37,264 nucleotides of DNA, from NCBI GenBank assembly GCA_902581925.1, contig CACHQB010000009.1, forward strand, positions 1 through 37,264, written 5' to 3'. The number at the start of each line of letters is the position of its first letter. Within the stretch, counting starts at the first letter, position 1. Origin of the DNA: an uncultured Pelagibacteraceae bacterium (lineage in GTDB: Bacteria; Pseudomonadota; Alphaproteobacteria; Pelagibacterales; Pelagibacteraceae). Of this stretch, positions 8,058-16,858 are shown in pieces. The notes under the pieces are model-generated. The model saw nothing but the letters and a program-made list of their open reading frames with translations. It ran no database searches and was not told the origin of the DNA. The position numbers and the translations under genes were made by a program.

Positions 8058-8145
8058 TTGGAGGCTAGAGGTGGATGCTGCTTGAACTCGACCAGATCTT
8101 AACGGAAGCAGTCGTAGAGACAGTTATTCAGGTTCTAGTCTCCTT
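8058..8145 (+). ncRNA. ffs: Signal recognition particle RNA, small bacterial type (4.5S)
   Basis: The segment between pheA and dnaX folds as a short SRP RNA. The closing stem pairs 8060-8070 with 8133-8143 (11 consecutive pairs including G-U). The Ffh-binding core is recognisable: CCAGA, a UCU/GGA helix capped by a UAAC loop, then AGCAG (about 8091-8113), which corresponds to the CAGG / GGAA / AGCAG arrangement of the E. coli apical domain. UAAC fits the URRC tetraloop class known for SRP RNAs. The gene sits directly upstream of dnaX, a position it has in many bacteria, and has a strong promoter. The exact ends are uncertain by a few nucleotides. Confidence 0.88.
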
Positions 8146-8153
8146 ATGTATAT

Positions 8154-9809
8154 ATGAATAATAACTCAAAAGTATTAGCATTAAAATATAGACCACAAAC
8201 TTTTGATGATCTTATTGGTCAAGAGGTTGTTGCAGAAACTATTACTAATTCGATTAAAGCCAACAAAATACCTAATGCATATTTGTTCACTGGAATAAGG
8301 GGAATAGGAAAAACCACAACAGCACGAATTGTTGCAAAAGCACTTAATTGTTCAAATGGTATCGATAATTTATGTAAAGAAAACTTTTGTGAAAGCTGTA
8401 AATCAATAAGTGAGTCTGGTCATATAGATGTGCTTGAAATGGATGCAGCAAGCAAAACAGGTGTAGATGACGTAAGAGATTTAATCGAATTTTCAAGATA
8501 TGGGCCGACTTCGTCTAAATATAAAATTTTCATTATTGATGAAGTTCATATGTTAAGCAAACAAGCATTTAATGCTTTGTTAAAAACTTTAGAGGAACCA
8601 CCGGAATATTTAAAATTTATTTTTGCAACTACAGAAATTAAAAAAATTCCAATTACAGTAGTATCTAGATGTCAAAGATTTGATCTATCAAGAATTAAAT
8701 CTTCAGAATTATTGGAATTTATTAAAAAAATTAAGGACAAGGAAAATGGAAAAATAAGCGACGATGCTTTGAAGCTTATAGTAAAAATTTCTGAGGGTTC
8801 TGTTAGAGATTCTTTATCGTTACTTGATAGGGCACTATTAAGTTTGGATGAAGGAAAAGAATTAGACTTAAATTCAGCCCAGAAAATTTTTGGGTATTTT
8901 GATAAATCTCAATTAATCGATTTGTTTGAGTTAATTTTAAAAGGTGAAGAAAAAAAAGTAATAAGTATTTATAGAAAAATTTATGACCAAGGTGTTGAAC
9001 CAAAGGTTTTTATTAATGATTTCTTAGAGTTACTTTATTACTTTAAAAATATTAATTCTTTAACTTTAGAAAGTACAAACTTTTCATTAAATGATGATGA
9101 ATTTTCTAAAATTAAAAATTTATCAAATCAAATAGATTCAGAGGTATTAATATTATTTTGGCAATTTGCCATCTCTTCTCTCGAAGAGATAGACATAGTA
9201 TCCAATCAACACCTTTCAATTGAGATGTTCTTAATAAGACTAATGCATTTAAGTTCTGTAAAATCTGAAAATAAAGTTGAAAATGGTGAGGCTCACATTA
9301 AGAGTGAAAATTTTGTAAAGAATACAGAAACTGAATTAACTTCTAAAACAATAAATCAAATTAAGAATGTTGCACAGGAAGAAAAAACCAAACCAGAAGT
9401 TCAGACAGAAATTAAAGCAGAACATAAAATTAACATAAATGCATTTGAAGATTTAATCGAAATCTGTTTAAAAAAAAAGGAAATCAAACTAAAATATGAG
9501 TTAGAAAAAAATGTTAATCTTGTAAAATTTGAAAAAAATAGAATTGAAATATCTTTTAATGAAAGTTTAGACAAAGATTTTGTAAAAGATTTATCATCAA
9601 AACTTTTTGAGTGGACTGGTGAAAGATGGATTATTACATTTAGTAAATTGAAGGGGCAAATGTCAGTAAAAGACAAACAAAAAAATGTTAAAAAAGAATT
9701 AATAGATGAAATGAAAAATTCTGAAATATTTAAAAGTGTGATGGATAAATTTCCTGATGCTGAATTAATTGACGTAAATTCAAACAAAGATGGAGTTGAT
9801 AATGACTGA
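8154..9809 (+). CDS. dnaX: DNA polymerase III subunit gamma/tau (clamp loader)
   Basis: A 551-residue AAA+ ATPase of the replicative clamp loader. Domain I has Walker A GIRGIGKT (residues 47-54), a four-cysteine zinc site (C66, C74, C79, C82), Walker B IIDEVH (D129, E130) and the SRC motif (171-173). Domains II-III reach about residue 370. After that come a charged linker (about 375-425) and a tau-like C-terminal domain that would contact the polymerase and helicase. An A9-G run at 9470-9479 (codons 439-442) lies close to where E. coli ends gamma, and slippage in either direction meets a stop within about ten codons. The gene follows the SRP RNA by a few bases and overlaps ybaB by 8 nt, forming a dnaX-ybaB-recR operon. 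Confidence 0.96.
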   Translation: MNNNSKVLALKYRPQTFDDLIGQEVVAETITNSIKANKIPNAYLFTGIRGIGKTTTARIVAKALNCSNGIDNLCKENFCESCKSISESGHIDVLEMDAASKTGVDDVRDLIEFSRYGPTSSKYKIFIIDEVHMLSKQAFNALLKTLEEPPEYLKFIFATTEIKKIPITVVSRCQRFDLSRIKSSELLEFIKKIKDKENGKISDDALKLIVKISEGSVRDSLSLLDRALLSLDEGKELDLNSAQKIFGYFDKSQLIDLFELILKGEEKKVISIYRKIYDQGVEPKVFINDFLELLYYFKNINSLTLESTNFSLNDDEFSKIKNLSNQIDSEVLILFWQFAISSLEEIDIVSNQHLSIEMFLIRLMHLSSVKSENKVENGEAHIKSENFVKNTETELTSKTINQIKNVAQEEKTKPEVQTEIKAEHKININAFEDLIEICLKKKEIKLKYELEKNVNLVKFEKNRIEISFNESLDKDFVKDLSSKLFEWTGERWIITFSKLKGQMSVKDKQKNVKKELIDEMKNSEIFKSVMDKFPDAELIDVNSNKDGVDND

Positions 9810-10119
9810 TTTTAGTAAAATATTAGATAAAGCAAAAGAACTTGAGGCAAAAATGAAAGAAAGCCAACAAAAGATCAAGGAAATTAGAGTTGAAGGAGTC
9901 TCTGGATCAAATTCTGTAAAGATAATCTTGGATGGAGAAGGAGAGATGCAAACAATAAAGTTGTCTGACGAAATTATGAAAGAGGACAAAACCATAATTG
10001 AAGATTTAATTGTTGCAGCACATACCAGTGCTAAATCTCAACTTAAATCAAAAACAACTGAGGAAATTTCAAAAGCAACTGGAGGCTTTGGAATTCCTGG
10101 ATTTAAATGGCCTTTATAA
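9802..10119 (+). CDS. ybaB: YbaB/EbfC nucleoid-associated protein
   Basis: A 105-residue YbaB/EbfC protein. The ATG at 9802 is chosen over an in-frame ATG at 9790 because it is preceded six bases away by a GGAG ribosome-binding site (9792-9795) and gives the usual MTDFSKILDKAKELE start. An N-terminal coiled-coil helix (KAKELEAKMKESQQKIKEIRVEG) is followed by the GSNSVKIILDGEGEMQTIKLSDEI beta segment and a second helix with EDLIVAAHTSA. The family binds DNA as a dimer. The ending GFGIPGFKWPL is typical of alphaproteobacterial members. It is embedded between dnaX and recR, the conserved order in many bacteria. Confidence 0.93.
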   Translation: MTDFSKILDKAKELEAKMKESQQKIKEIRVEGVSGSNSVKIILDGEGEMQTIKLSDEIMKEDKTIIEDLIVAAHTSAKSQLKSKTTEEISKATGGFGIPGFKWPL

Positions 10120-10122
10120 TAG

Positions 10123-10734
10123 ATGCAAAACATCAGCGAGATAGAAGAATTAATAAAATTAATTTCAAAACTCCCTGGCTTAGGGCCCAAATCAGCAAAA
10201 AGAATTGTTTTAAAATTAATTAATAATCGTGACGAACTTGTAAAACCTATGGCGAATACTTTAGCGCAAGTTTACAAAAATGTAGTTAGATGCAATTCAT
10301 GTGGTGCATTAAAGTCGAATTCAAATGGATGTCTAAATTGTGAGAATACGAAAGGAAAATATAATAAAATTTGTGTAGTAGAGGACATCGCAGACCAATG
10401 GTCGATTGAAAATTCAAATATCTTTCAGGGCTATTTTCATATTTTGGGTGGAACGATTTCTTCAGTTGGTCAAAGAAAAGAAGATTTATTAATTAACTCA
10501 TTAGTTGAAAGAGTTAATAGAGATAAAATTGAGGAAGTAATTCTTGCAACTAGTGCAACTGTTGAAGGTCAAACAACTGCATATTATATCCAAGATAGTT
10601 TAAAAAATACAAATGTTAAAGTTACTAAATTAGCTCAAGGCTTACCTGTCGGAGGGGAGATCGATAGTTTAGACGATGGGACTCTTTTTTCTGCTTTTAA
10701 AAATAGATCTAATTTAGTTTCGAACTCAGATTAG
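10123..10734 (+). CDS. recR: Recombination mediator RecR
   Basis: A 203-residue RecR, acting with RecO (and RecF) to load RecA on gapped DNA. The helix-hairpin-helix is at [13 protein letters not shown] (about residues 16-28). The zinc finger is C57-x2-C60 and C70-x2-C73. The Toprim domain begins at [14 protein letters not shown] and includes [10 protein letters not shown] and [34 protein letters not shown] is the conserved C-terminal segment. The length is standard. Three bases separate it from ybaB. Its last 26 bases overlap the 3' end of the convergent malate synthase gene. Confidence 0.95.
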   Translation: MQNISEIEELIKLISKLPGLGPKSAKRIVLKLINNRDELVKPMANTLAQVYKNVVRCNSCGALKSNSNGCLNCENTKGKYNKICVVEDIADQWSIENSNIFQGYFHILGGTISSVGQRKEDLLINSLVERVNRDKIEEVILATSATVEGQTTAYYIQDSLKNTNVKVTKLAQGLPVGGEIDSLDDGTLFSAFKNRSNLVSNSD

Positions 10735-12883
10735 ATTTTTTATTTATCCTATTTAAATGAAGTAATGGCTCAGTATAACCTGATGGTTGCTCTTTACCTT
10801 TAAACACTAAATCACACGCAGTTTGAAATGCTATAGAGTTTTCATAATCACTACTCATTTTAACATATAGCGGATCATCTTTGTTCTGATCATCTACTAT
10901 TTTGGCCATCTCTTTCATTATTTCAGTTACTTGTATTTTTGTTGTAATTCCATGATGAATCCAATTGGCTATATGTTGTGAGGAGATTCTTAGTGTTGCC
11001 CTATCTTCCATCAAGCCTATATTGTTAATATCGGGCACTTTAGAACAACCTACACCCTGATCGACCCATCTTACCACATAACCTAATAAGGTTTGTGCAG
11101 AATTAGAAATTTCTTTGTTTATATCTTCTACAGACCAATTAGGTCTATCTGCTATTGGTATAGTTAAGAGATCATCAAGCTTAGCCGGTTCTCTATCAAT
11201 TATTTTTTTTTGTTCATTAAAAATATTTATTTCATGATAATGTAAAGCATGTAATGCAGCTGCTGTTGGAGAAGGAACCCATGCGCAGTTTGCACCTGCT
11301 TTTAAGTGTCCTGTTTTTTGCTCCATCATATCTTTCATTTTGTCTGGCATTGCCCACATTCCTTTTCCAATTTGAGCTTTACCGGAAAACCCACAACTTA
11401 AACCAATATCAACATTATTGTTTTCGTAAGCAGTGATCCATTTTGATGATTTCATATCACCTTTTTTAATCATAGGACCGGCCTCCATTGATGTATGCAT
11501 TTCGTCACCAGTTCTATCCAGGAAGCCTGTGTTTATAAAAAAAACTCTATTTTTAAGACTTCTAATACACTCTTTTAAATTTACTGATGTTCGTCTTTCT
11601 TCATCCATAATACCAATCTTACAAGTGTATTTAGGTAAATTTAGAACTTCTTCAACTTTAGAAAAAATTAAATCTGTAAATGCCGTTTCGTCTGGACCAT
11701 GCATTTTAGGTTTTACAATATAAATTGATCCAGTTCTTGAATTATTTTTGTTTTTAATATCATGAAGCGCTGCTGCTGTAGTTATAAATGCATCCATTAT
11801 ACCCTCTGGTATTTCACTTCCATCTCTTAATAAAATTGAAGAGTTTGTCATTAAATGACCAACGTTTCTTACAAGTAATAGACTTCTACCATGCAACTTT
11901 AAACCTTTGCCATCTTTTGAGATATAGCTTCTATGTGGATTTAATTTTCTTTCAAATAATTTACCTTCTTTTTCAAATTTTGACTTAAGATCTCCTTTCA
12001 TAAGACCTAGCCAATTTCGATAACAAATAATTTTATCTTCCGAGTCAACTGCTGCTACACTATCTTCATTATCACAAATTGTTGACACTGCAGACTCTAG
12101 TATAATATCACTAATACCTGCATGATCTTGTTGGGCAGCAAAAGCTCTTGAGTCTTTTAGAATTTCAATATGTAAATTATTATTTTTTAAAATAATTGCA
12201 GATGGATTATCACTTTCACCTCTGTGTCCAATAAATTTATTTTCATCCTCTAAATCAAAAATATCAGCACCTTTCAAAACTTTTAACTTTCCAAATTTTA
12301 CAGCAAAACTTGTAATTTTATTCCAGCTTAATCCTGCTAATGGAAAGTATTTATCTAAAAAATCTCTTCCATATTTTATAACCATTTCACCTCTTAAAGG
12401 GTCATATCTTTCAGATACGCTGTCTTCAGACTGTTCAATTACATCAGTACCATAAAGACTATCGTATAAACTCATCCATCTTGCATTCGCAGCATTTAAT
12501 GCATACCTTGCATTCATGACTGGTACAACCAACTGAGGCCCAGCTATACTTGCAATTTCTTCATCAACATTTTTGGTTTCTATTTTAAAATCAGGTCCTT
12601 CTTTTTTTAAATAACCAATTTCTAATAAAAATTTTTTATACTCATCTAGATTAAATTCTTTAACTTTATTTTTGATATGCCAATCATCTATTTTCTTTTG
12701 TAAATCTTCCCTTAATTTAATTAGTTCTTTATTTTTTGGTGCTAGCTCATCAAGAGTTTTTTCTAGACCTGACCAAAAGTTTTCTGAAGATACATTTGTA
12801 TTCTTTAATAATTCATCATTTACAAAGTTTGATAGTTTTTCAGATACTTGTAAATTATTAATTTTAATGTATTTTTCTTGCAT
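10709..12883 (-). CDS. glcB: Malate synthase G
   Basis: A 724-residue malate synthase of the G isoform, condensing glyoxylate with acetyl-CoA to malate. Diagnostic stretches are [16 protein letters not shown] near the N-terminus, [15 protein letters not shown], the [11 protein letters not shown] segment, the active-site DEERR (427-431), [21 protein letters not shown], and [11 protein letters not shown] / [17 protein letters not shown] toward the C-terminus. The length matches the about 720-residue G form, not the shorter A form. It is preceded by a tandem glycine riboswitch (see separate entry), so glyoxylate assimilation appears to be tied to glycine supply. The start ATG lies 17 nt after aptamer II. 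No isocitrate lyase or glycolate oxidase gene is in the window. Confidence 0.97.
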   Translation of the reverse strand: MQEKYIKINNLQVSEKLSNFVNDELLKNTNVSSENFWSGLEKTLDELAPKNKELIKLREDLQKKIDDWHIKNKVKEFNLDEYKKFLLEIGYLKKEGPDFKIETKNVDEEIASIAGPQLVVPVMNARYALNAANARWMSLYDSLYGTDVIEQSEDSVSERYDPLRGEMVIKYGRDFLDKYFPLAGLSWNKITSFAVKFGKLKVLKGADIFDLEDENKFIGHRGESDNPSAIILKNNNLHIEILKDSRAFAAQQDHAGISDIILESAVSTICDNEDSVAAVDSEDKIICYRNWLGLMKGDLKSKFEKEGKLFERKLNPHRSYISKDGKGLKLHGRSLLLVRNVGHLMTNSSILLRDGSEIPEGIMDAFITTAAALHDIKNKNNSRTGSIYIVKPKMHGPDETAFTDLIFSKVEEVLNLPKYTCKIGIMDEERRTSVNLKECIRSLKNRVFFINTGFLDRTGDEMHTSMEAGPMIKKGDMKSSKWITAYENNNVDIGLSCGFSGKAQIGKGMWAMPDKMKDMMEQKTGHLKAGANCAWVPSPTAAALHALHYHEINIFNEQKKIIDREPAKLDDLLTIPIADRPNWSVEDINKEISNSAQTLLGYVVRWVDQGVGCSKVPDINNIGLMEDRATLRISSQHIANWIHHGITTKIQVTEIMKEMAKIVDDQNKDDPLYVKMSSDYENSIAFQTACDLVFKGKEQPSGYTEPLLHLNRINKKSNLSSKLN

Positions 12884-12900
12884 AGCACTTAATTTTGTAC

Positions 12901-13040
12901 CCCATCTGTATTTTTGCCTGAGAGCTTTACTCCTTCGGCGGAAATCAATCTCTTTCCAGAGTGTTATGCTTTATCGGTCCTTTTGCCTGCGAGTTTCCGG
13001 GGTGGTTGCTCCTTCGGCGCTATAAATAGTCTCTCCCGAT
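12901..13040 (-). promoter_or_regulatory. Tandem glycine riboswitch (gcvT motif, two aptamers)
   Basis: Read on the minus strand, two copies of the glycine aptamer core lie head to tail. Aptamer I (about 13038-12974) opens CGGGAGAG and contains GCCGAAGGAGCAA and CGCAGGCAAAAGGACCG. Aptamer II (about 12963-12901) opens CUCUGGAAAGAG and contains GCCGAAGGAGUAAA and CUCAGGCAAAAAUACAGA. The shared GCCGAAGGAG and CAGGCAAAA elements are the signature of this family. About 17 nt separate the end of aptamer II from the glcB ATG, with no hairpin-plus-U-tract, so control is more likely at translation than by an intrinsic terminator (inference). A glycine-activated switch on malate synthase has been reported for SAR11. 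Confidence 0.95.
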
Positions 13041-13046
13041 AATTAA

Positions 13047-13074
13047 TTAGTATCCGTTAAAAGAATTAAGTCAA
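13047..13074 (-). promoter_or_regulatory. Promoter of the riboswitch-glcB transcript
   Basis: On the minus strand, TTGACT (13074-13069) and TACTAA (13052-13047) are 16 nt apart. The predicted start near 13040 coincides with the first base of aptamer I. Confidence 0.65.
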
Positions 13075-13149
13075 TTAATAAGAATTACACTCTATTTACA
13101 ATCATTTTATTGCCTTTTTTGTATTTTAACCATCCGCTATAAATAAATT

Positions 13150-14244
13150 ATGAAAAATTACCTAAATTTTGAAACAGAAATTAAAGATCTAGAAAATGAA
13201 CTAGAAAAATTAAAAGATCCCTATAATCAAGAGGGATTATCAGAAGTTGATACTCAAAAAATTTCAAGTACTCAAACAGAAATAGATGAAAAATTAAAAA
13301 ATATTTATTCTAATCTAGATCCTTGGCAGACTACTATGGTTGCTCGTCACGAAGATAGACCAAAAGCAAAATTTTTTATCGATAATTTATTTGATGACTT
13401 TATCTCACTATCTGGAGATAGATATTACGGAGAGGATAAATCAGTGTTAACTGGATTTGCAAAATTTAATGGAAAATCTGTTTTAGTTATAGGTCAAGAA
13501 AAAGGAGAAGATCTAGATAGCAGAATAGAAAGAAATTTTGGAATGATGAGGCCAGAGGGTTATAGAAAAACTATAAGACTGATGAACTTAGCAAACAAAT
13601 TTAATATTCCCATTATCTCTTTTATTGATACTCCAGGAGCATATCCAGGCGTAGGTGCTGAAGAGCGAGGACAAGCAGAAGCAATTGCGAAATCAATTGA
13701 GTGCTGCATGGAACTTAAAGTTCCAACAATTGCAATTATTATAGGTGAGGGTGGTTCTGGTGGAGCAATAGCATTAGCCTCTTCAAACAAAGTTCTTATG
13801 TTAGAAAATGCAATTTATTCGGTAATATCCCCTGAGGGATGTGCAACTATCCTTTGGAGAGATCCAAAAAAAATGCTTGATGCTGCAAAAGCTATGAAGC
13901 TTTCAGCTAAAGATTTATTAAAATTAAAAGTTATAGATGAAATAATTGACGAACCTTTAGGCGGTGCACACAGGGATAGAGATTTTATATTAAATAATGT
14001 GAGAGAAACTTTAAAAAAAAATTTAAATTATTTTGATCAATTATCTTCTGACGAAATAAAAAATGAGAGAAAAAATAAATTTCTTAAAATTGGGAGAAAT
14101 GATGGTTTTATGACTAGTACTGAAGATCTTAGTACACTAACCATTAAGAAAAATAATTTAAATCAAATTTTTAAATCAAAAAAAATATCATTAGCAATTG
14201 TTGGTGGATTAATTTTGATTTCTTTAATTCTATTATTTATTTAA
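13150..14244 (+). CDS. accA: Acetyl-CoA carboxylase carboxyltransferase subunit alpha, with C-terminal hydrophobic tail
   Basis: A 364-residue AccA that would transfer the carboxyl group from biotin to acetyl-CoA together with AccD. The N-terminal helix pair (NYLNFETEIKDLENELEKL), LDPWQTTMVARHEDRPK, FGMMRPEGYRK, the IDTPGAYPGVGAEERGQAEAIA segment and IIGEGGSGGAIALA are all canonical. Typical AccA is about 315-320 residues and ends near the RKNKFLKIGR equivalent (about residue 314 here). This protein continues for about 48 residues: a polar linker, then a strongly hydrophobic stretch at about 346-364 that runs to the last residue (ends ISLILLFI), which looks like a membrane tail. The stop is 2 nt from the convergent secA stop. 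A TATAAA just before the start codon may be a -10 with an extremely short leader. Confidence 0.93.
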   Translation: MKNYLNFETEIKDLENELEKLKDPYNQEGLSEVDTQKISSTQTEIDEKLKNIYSNLDPWQTTMVARHEDRPKAKFFIDNLFDDFISLSGDRYYGEDKSVLTGFAKFNGKSVLVIGQEKGEDLDSRIERNFGMMRPEGYRKTIRLMNLANKFNIPIISFIDTPGAYPGVGAEERGQAEAIAKSIECCMELKVPTIAIIIGEGGSGGAIALASSNKVLMLENAIYSVISPEGCATILWRDPKKMLDAAKAMKLSAKDLLKLKVIDEIIDEPLGGAHRDRDFILNNVRETLKKNLNYFDQLSSDEIKNERKNKFLKIGRNDGFMTSTEDLSTLTIKKNNLNQIFKSKKISLAIVGGLILISLILLFI

Positions 14245-14246
14245 AT

Positions 14247-16793
14247 TTATACAGCACCGTGACAGTGCTTAAATTTTTTACCAGATCCACAAAAACATGG
14301 TTCATTTCTTCCCATTTTTTTATTATTTGATATTTGCTTGGAAATATCATTTTGTTTATTTTCATCTTCTTGGTTTGATTCAATAACAACTTTTAAGTTT
14401 ATTAGAATAGTTACATAATCTAATTTTAATTTTTCTAAAAGATTTGAAAACAATTCAAATGCTTCCTTTTTATATTCAACTAACGGATCTCTCTGACCAT
14501 AAGATCTTAAGCCTATAACTTGTCTTAATTGCTCCAAATATTGAATATGTGATTTCCAATTTAAATCGATTGATTGAAGAAAAATTGTTTTTTCTATTTC
14601 TTTGGCATGATTATCCCCCAGAAGTTTAATCCGCGCGTTTCTTGTTTCTTGGAATTTGTCAGAGATTTTTTTTCTAAAATCATTATCTTTAGCTTCAATT
14701 AAATTCTTAAACTCAGTTTCTTCAAAACTTTTTCCAATTATTTGCTTTGTTTTGTTATAAAATTCATTACTTTTTGGATTAGATAAATTTGAAATTTTTA
14801 ACTTTATTAAATCATCAGATATTTCTTTTAAAAATTCATCTGAATAATCAAAGATATTTTCACTATTCATCGCATTTTTTCTTTGTGAAAATACAACATG
14901 CCTTTGATCATTTAGAACATTATCAAATTTAATAAGTGTTTTTCTTATATCAAAATTTCTAGCTTCAACTTTCTGCTGAGCTCTCTCTAATGCTTTATTA
15001 ATCCATGGATGATCAATACTTTCACCGTCTTTGAGTCCTAGTTTTTCTAGCATATTATTCATTGACTCTGATCCAAAAATTCTCATTAAATCATCTTCAA
15101 GACTAACATAAAATACTGAACTGCCTTCATCTCCCTGTCTTCCAGATCTTCCTCTTGCCTGGTTATCGACTCTTCTAGACTCCATTCTTTCTGTGCCAAT
15201 TACAAATAAACCACCTAAGGATTTAATTTTATCTTTATCTATTTTAAGCTGGTCTTCTGGAATAGAACCTTTCTTACCACCAAGTTGAATATCAACTCCT
15301 CTTCCCGAAATACTTGTTGTAATTATTAATGAATTTTCTTTTCCTGCATTTGCAATTATCTCAGCCTCATTTTCATGATTTTTTGCATTTAACACTACAT
15401 GTTTAATATTTTTTTGATTTAATAAATTTGAATAAACTTCAGATTTATTAATGCTTGAGGTAAAAACTAAAATAGGTTGACCTATTTTATTTCTTTCAAT
15501 TATTTTTTCTATAATAGCATCATTCTTTTCTTTTTCTGTTCTAAAAATTAAATCATTAAAATCCTTTCGGATCATTTTTTTGTTTGTAGGAATAACAACA
15601 ACAGGCAGATTATAAATTTCAAAAAATTCCTCAGACTCGGTAGCAGCTGTACCAGTACAACCAGATATTTTTTTATAAAGTTTAAAATAATTTTGATATG
15701 TTATTGAGGCTAATGTTTGGTTTTCAGCCTGAATTTGTATTTTTTCTTTAGCTTCAAGAGCTTGATGTAAACCATCTCCAAAACGTCTACCCTCTAAAAT
15801 TCTTCCAGTAAGTTCGTCAATAATTTTAAGATTTCCATCTGCTACAATATAATCTCTTCCTTTCTCAAATAAATGATTTGCACGTAATGCTTGATTAACG
15901 TGATGAACCAAATGTAAATTTTCTGGATCATAAAAATTATTATTTTTTAAAATTCCAGCATTAGAAAAAAGTTTTTCTACATTAGTTATTCCATCATTTG
16001 TTAATAGAACACTTTTTTCTTTTTCATCTATCTCATAATCTTTATCGTTTAAATTTCTTATAAGTTTGTTAATTGCTAAATATTGAGCTGTTTTATCCTC
16101 AGCGGCTCCAGATATAACCAGAGGTGTTCTTGCTTCATCAATCAAACAAGAATCTATCTCATCTACTATTGAAAAACTATGTTCTCTCTGAACCATTTGT
16201 TCCTCAGAGAATTTCATGTTGTCTCTCAGGTAATCAAAACCTAATTCACTGTTAGTTGCGTATGTAATGTCACATTTGTAATTTTTTTTACGCTCAGTAT
16301 CATCTTGATAGTTATTAATAAATCCAGAAGTTAGACCTAGAAAATTATATATCTCCCCCATTTCTATCGAGTCTCTTTTTGCGAGATAATCATTAACAGT
16401 AACTATGTGAACACCTTTTTCGTTTAAGGCATTTAAGTAAGCAGCTAATGTGATTGTTAAAGTTTTTCCTTCTCCAGTTCTCATTTCAGCAATTTTACCC
16501 TCATGCAAAGTAACACCTCCAATTAACTGAACATTAAAGTGTCTCTCGTTACGTGTTCTTTTTGCAGCTTCTCTAACTAAAGCAAAAGCTTCAGGAAGCA
16601 ACTCGTCTAAAGTTTTTCCATCTTTTAACTGATTTCTAAATTCATTAGTTTTTTTTGGAAAGTCCTCGTCATTTAAATTTTTAAAATCTTCCTCGTATGA
16701 GTTTATTTTTTCAACAATTTTACCAATTCTATCTAGTTCTTTTTGATTACTAGATTTAATAAATTTTGTTATTAGATTTAATGGGTTAAACAT
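14247..16793 (-). CDS. secA: Preprotein translocase ATPase SecA
   Basis: An 848-residue SecA motor for Sec export. Walker A is MRTGEGKT (104-111), with HIVTVNDYLAKRD and SIVDEIDSCLIDEARTPL (Walker B region) following. The preprotein cross-linking region, GTAATE, TTSISGRGVDIQLGG and ARGRSGRQGDEGSS (second RecA-like domain) are in order, then the helical scaffold with FDNVLNDQR. The C-terminus carries the zinc-binding SEC-C motif CFCGSGKKFKHCHG, which contacts SecB and phospholipid in known systems. It is divergent from argJ with 65 nt between the start codons, and its 3' end almost touches accA. Confidence 0.98.
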   Translation of the reverse strand: MFNPLNLITKFIKSSNQKELDRIGKIVEKINSYEEDFKNLNDEDFPKKTNEFRNQLKDGKTLDELLPEAFALVREAAKRTRNERHFNVQLIGGVTLHEGKIAEMRTGEGKTLTITLAAYLNALNEKGVHIVTVNDYLAKRDSIEMGEIYNFLGLTSGFINNYQDDTERKKNYKCDITYATNSELGFDYLRDNMKFSEEQMVQREHSFSIVDEIDSCLIDEARTPLVISGAAEDKTAQYLAINKLIRNLNDKDYEIDEKEKSVLLTNDGITNVEKLFSNAGILKNNNFYDPENLHLVHHVNQALRANHLFEKGRDYIVADGNLKIIDELTGRILEGRRFGDGLHQALEAKEKIQIQAENQTLASITYQNYFKLYKKISGCTGTAATESEEFFEIYNLPVVVIPTNKKMIRKDFNDLIFRTEKEKNDAIIEKIIERNKIGQPILVFTSSINKSEVYSNLLNQKNIKHVVLNAKNHENEAEIIANAGKENSLIITTSISGRGVDIQLGGKKGSIPEDQLKIDKDKIKSLGGLFVIGTERMESRRVDNQARGRSGRQGDEGSSVFYVSLEDDLMRIFGSESMNNMLEKLGLKDGESIDHPWINKALERAQQKVEARNFDIRKTLIKFDNVLNDQRHVVFSQRKNAMNSENIFDYSDEFLKEISDDLIKLKISNLSNPKSNEFYNKTKQIIGKSFEETEFKNLIEAKDNDFRKKISDKFQETRNARIKLLGDNHAKEIEKTIFLQSIDLNWKSHIQYLEQLRQVIGLRSYGQRDPLVEYKKEAFELFSNLLEKLKLDYVTILINLKVVIESNQEDENKQNDISKQISNNKKMGRNEPCFCGSGKKFKHCHGAV

Positions 16794-16858
16794 TACTATT
16801 TGATTTATTCTTTACTTATATTGTTTAATATATGTATTAAATAAATAATTTAAACAAC

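Noticed and set aside
9401..9995. Minus-strand frames opposite dnaX and ybaB
   Set aside because: Low-complexity Ser/Phe/Ile-rich translations typical of antisense shadows of Lys/Asn/Glu-rich genes.
11254..11988. Plus-strand open frames opposite malate synthase
   Set aside because: They lie entirely inside a well-conserved minus-strand gene, have no family features and no start signals.
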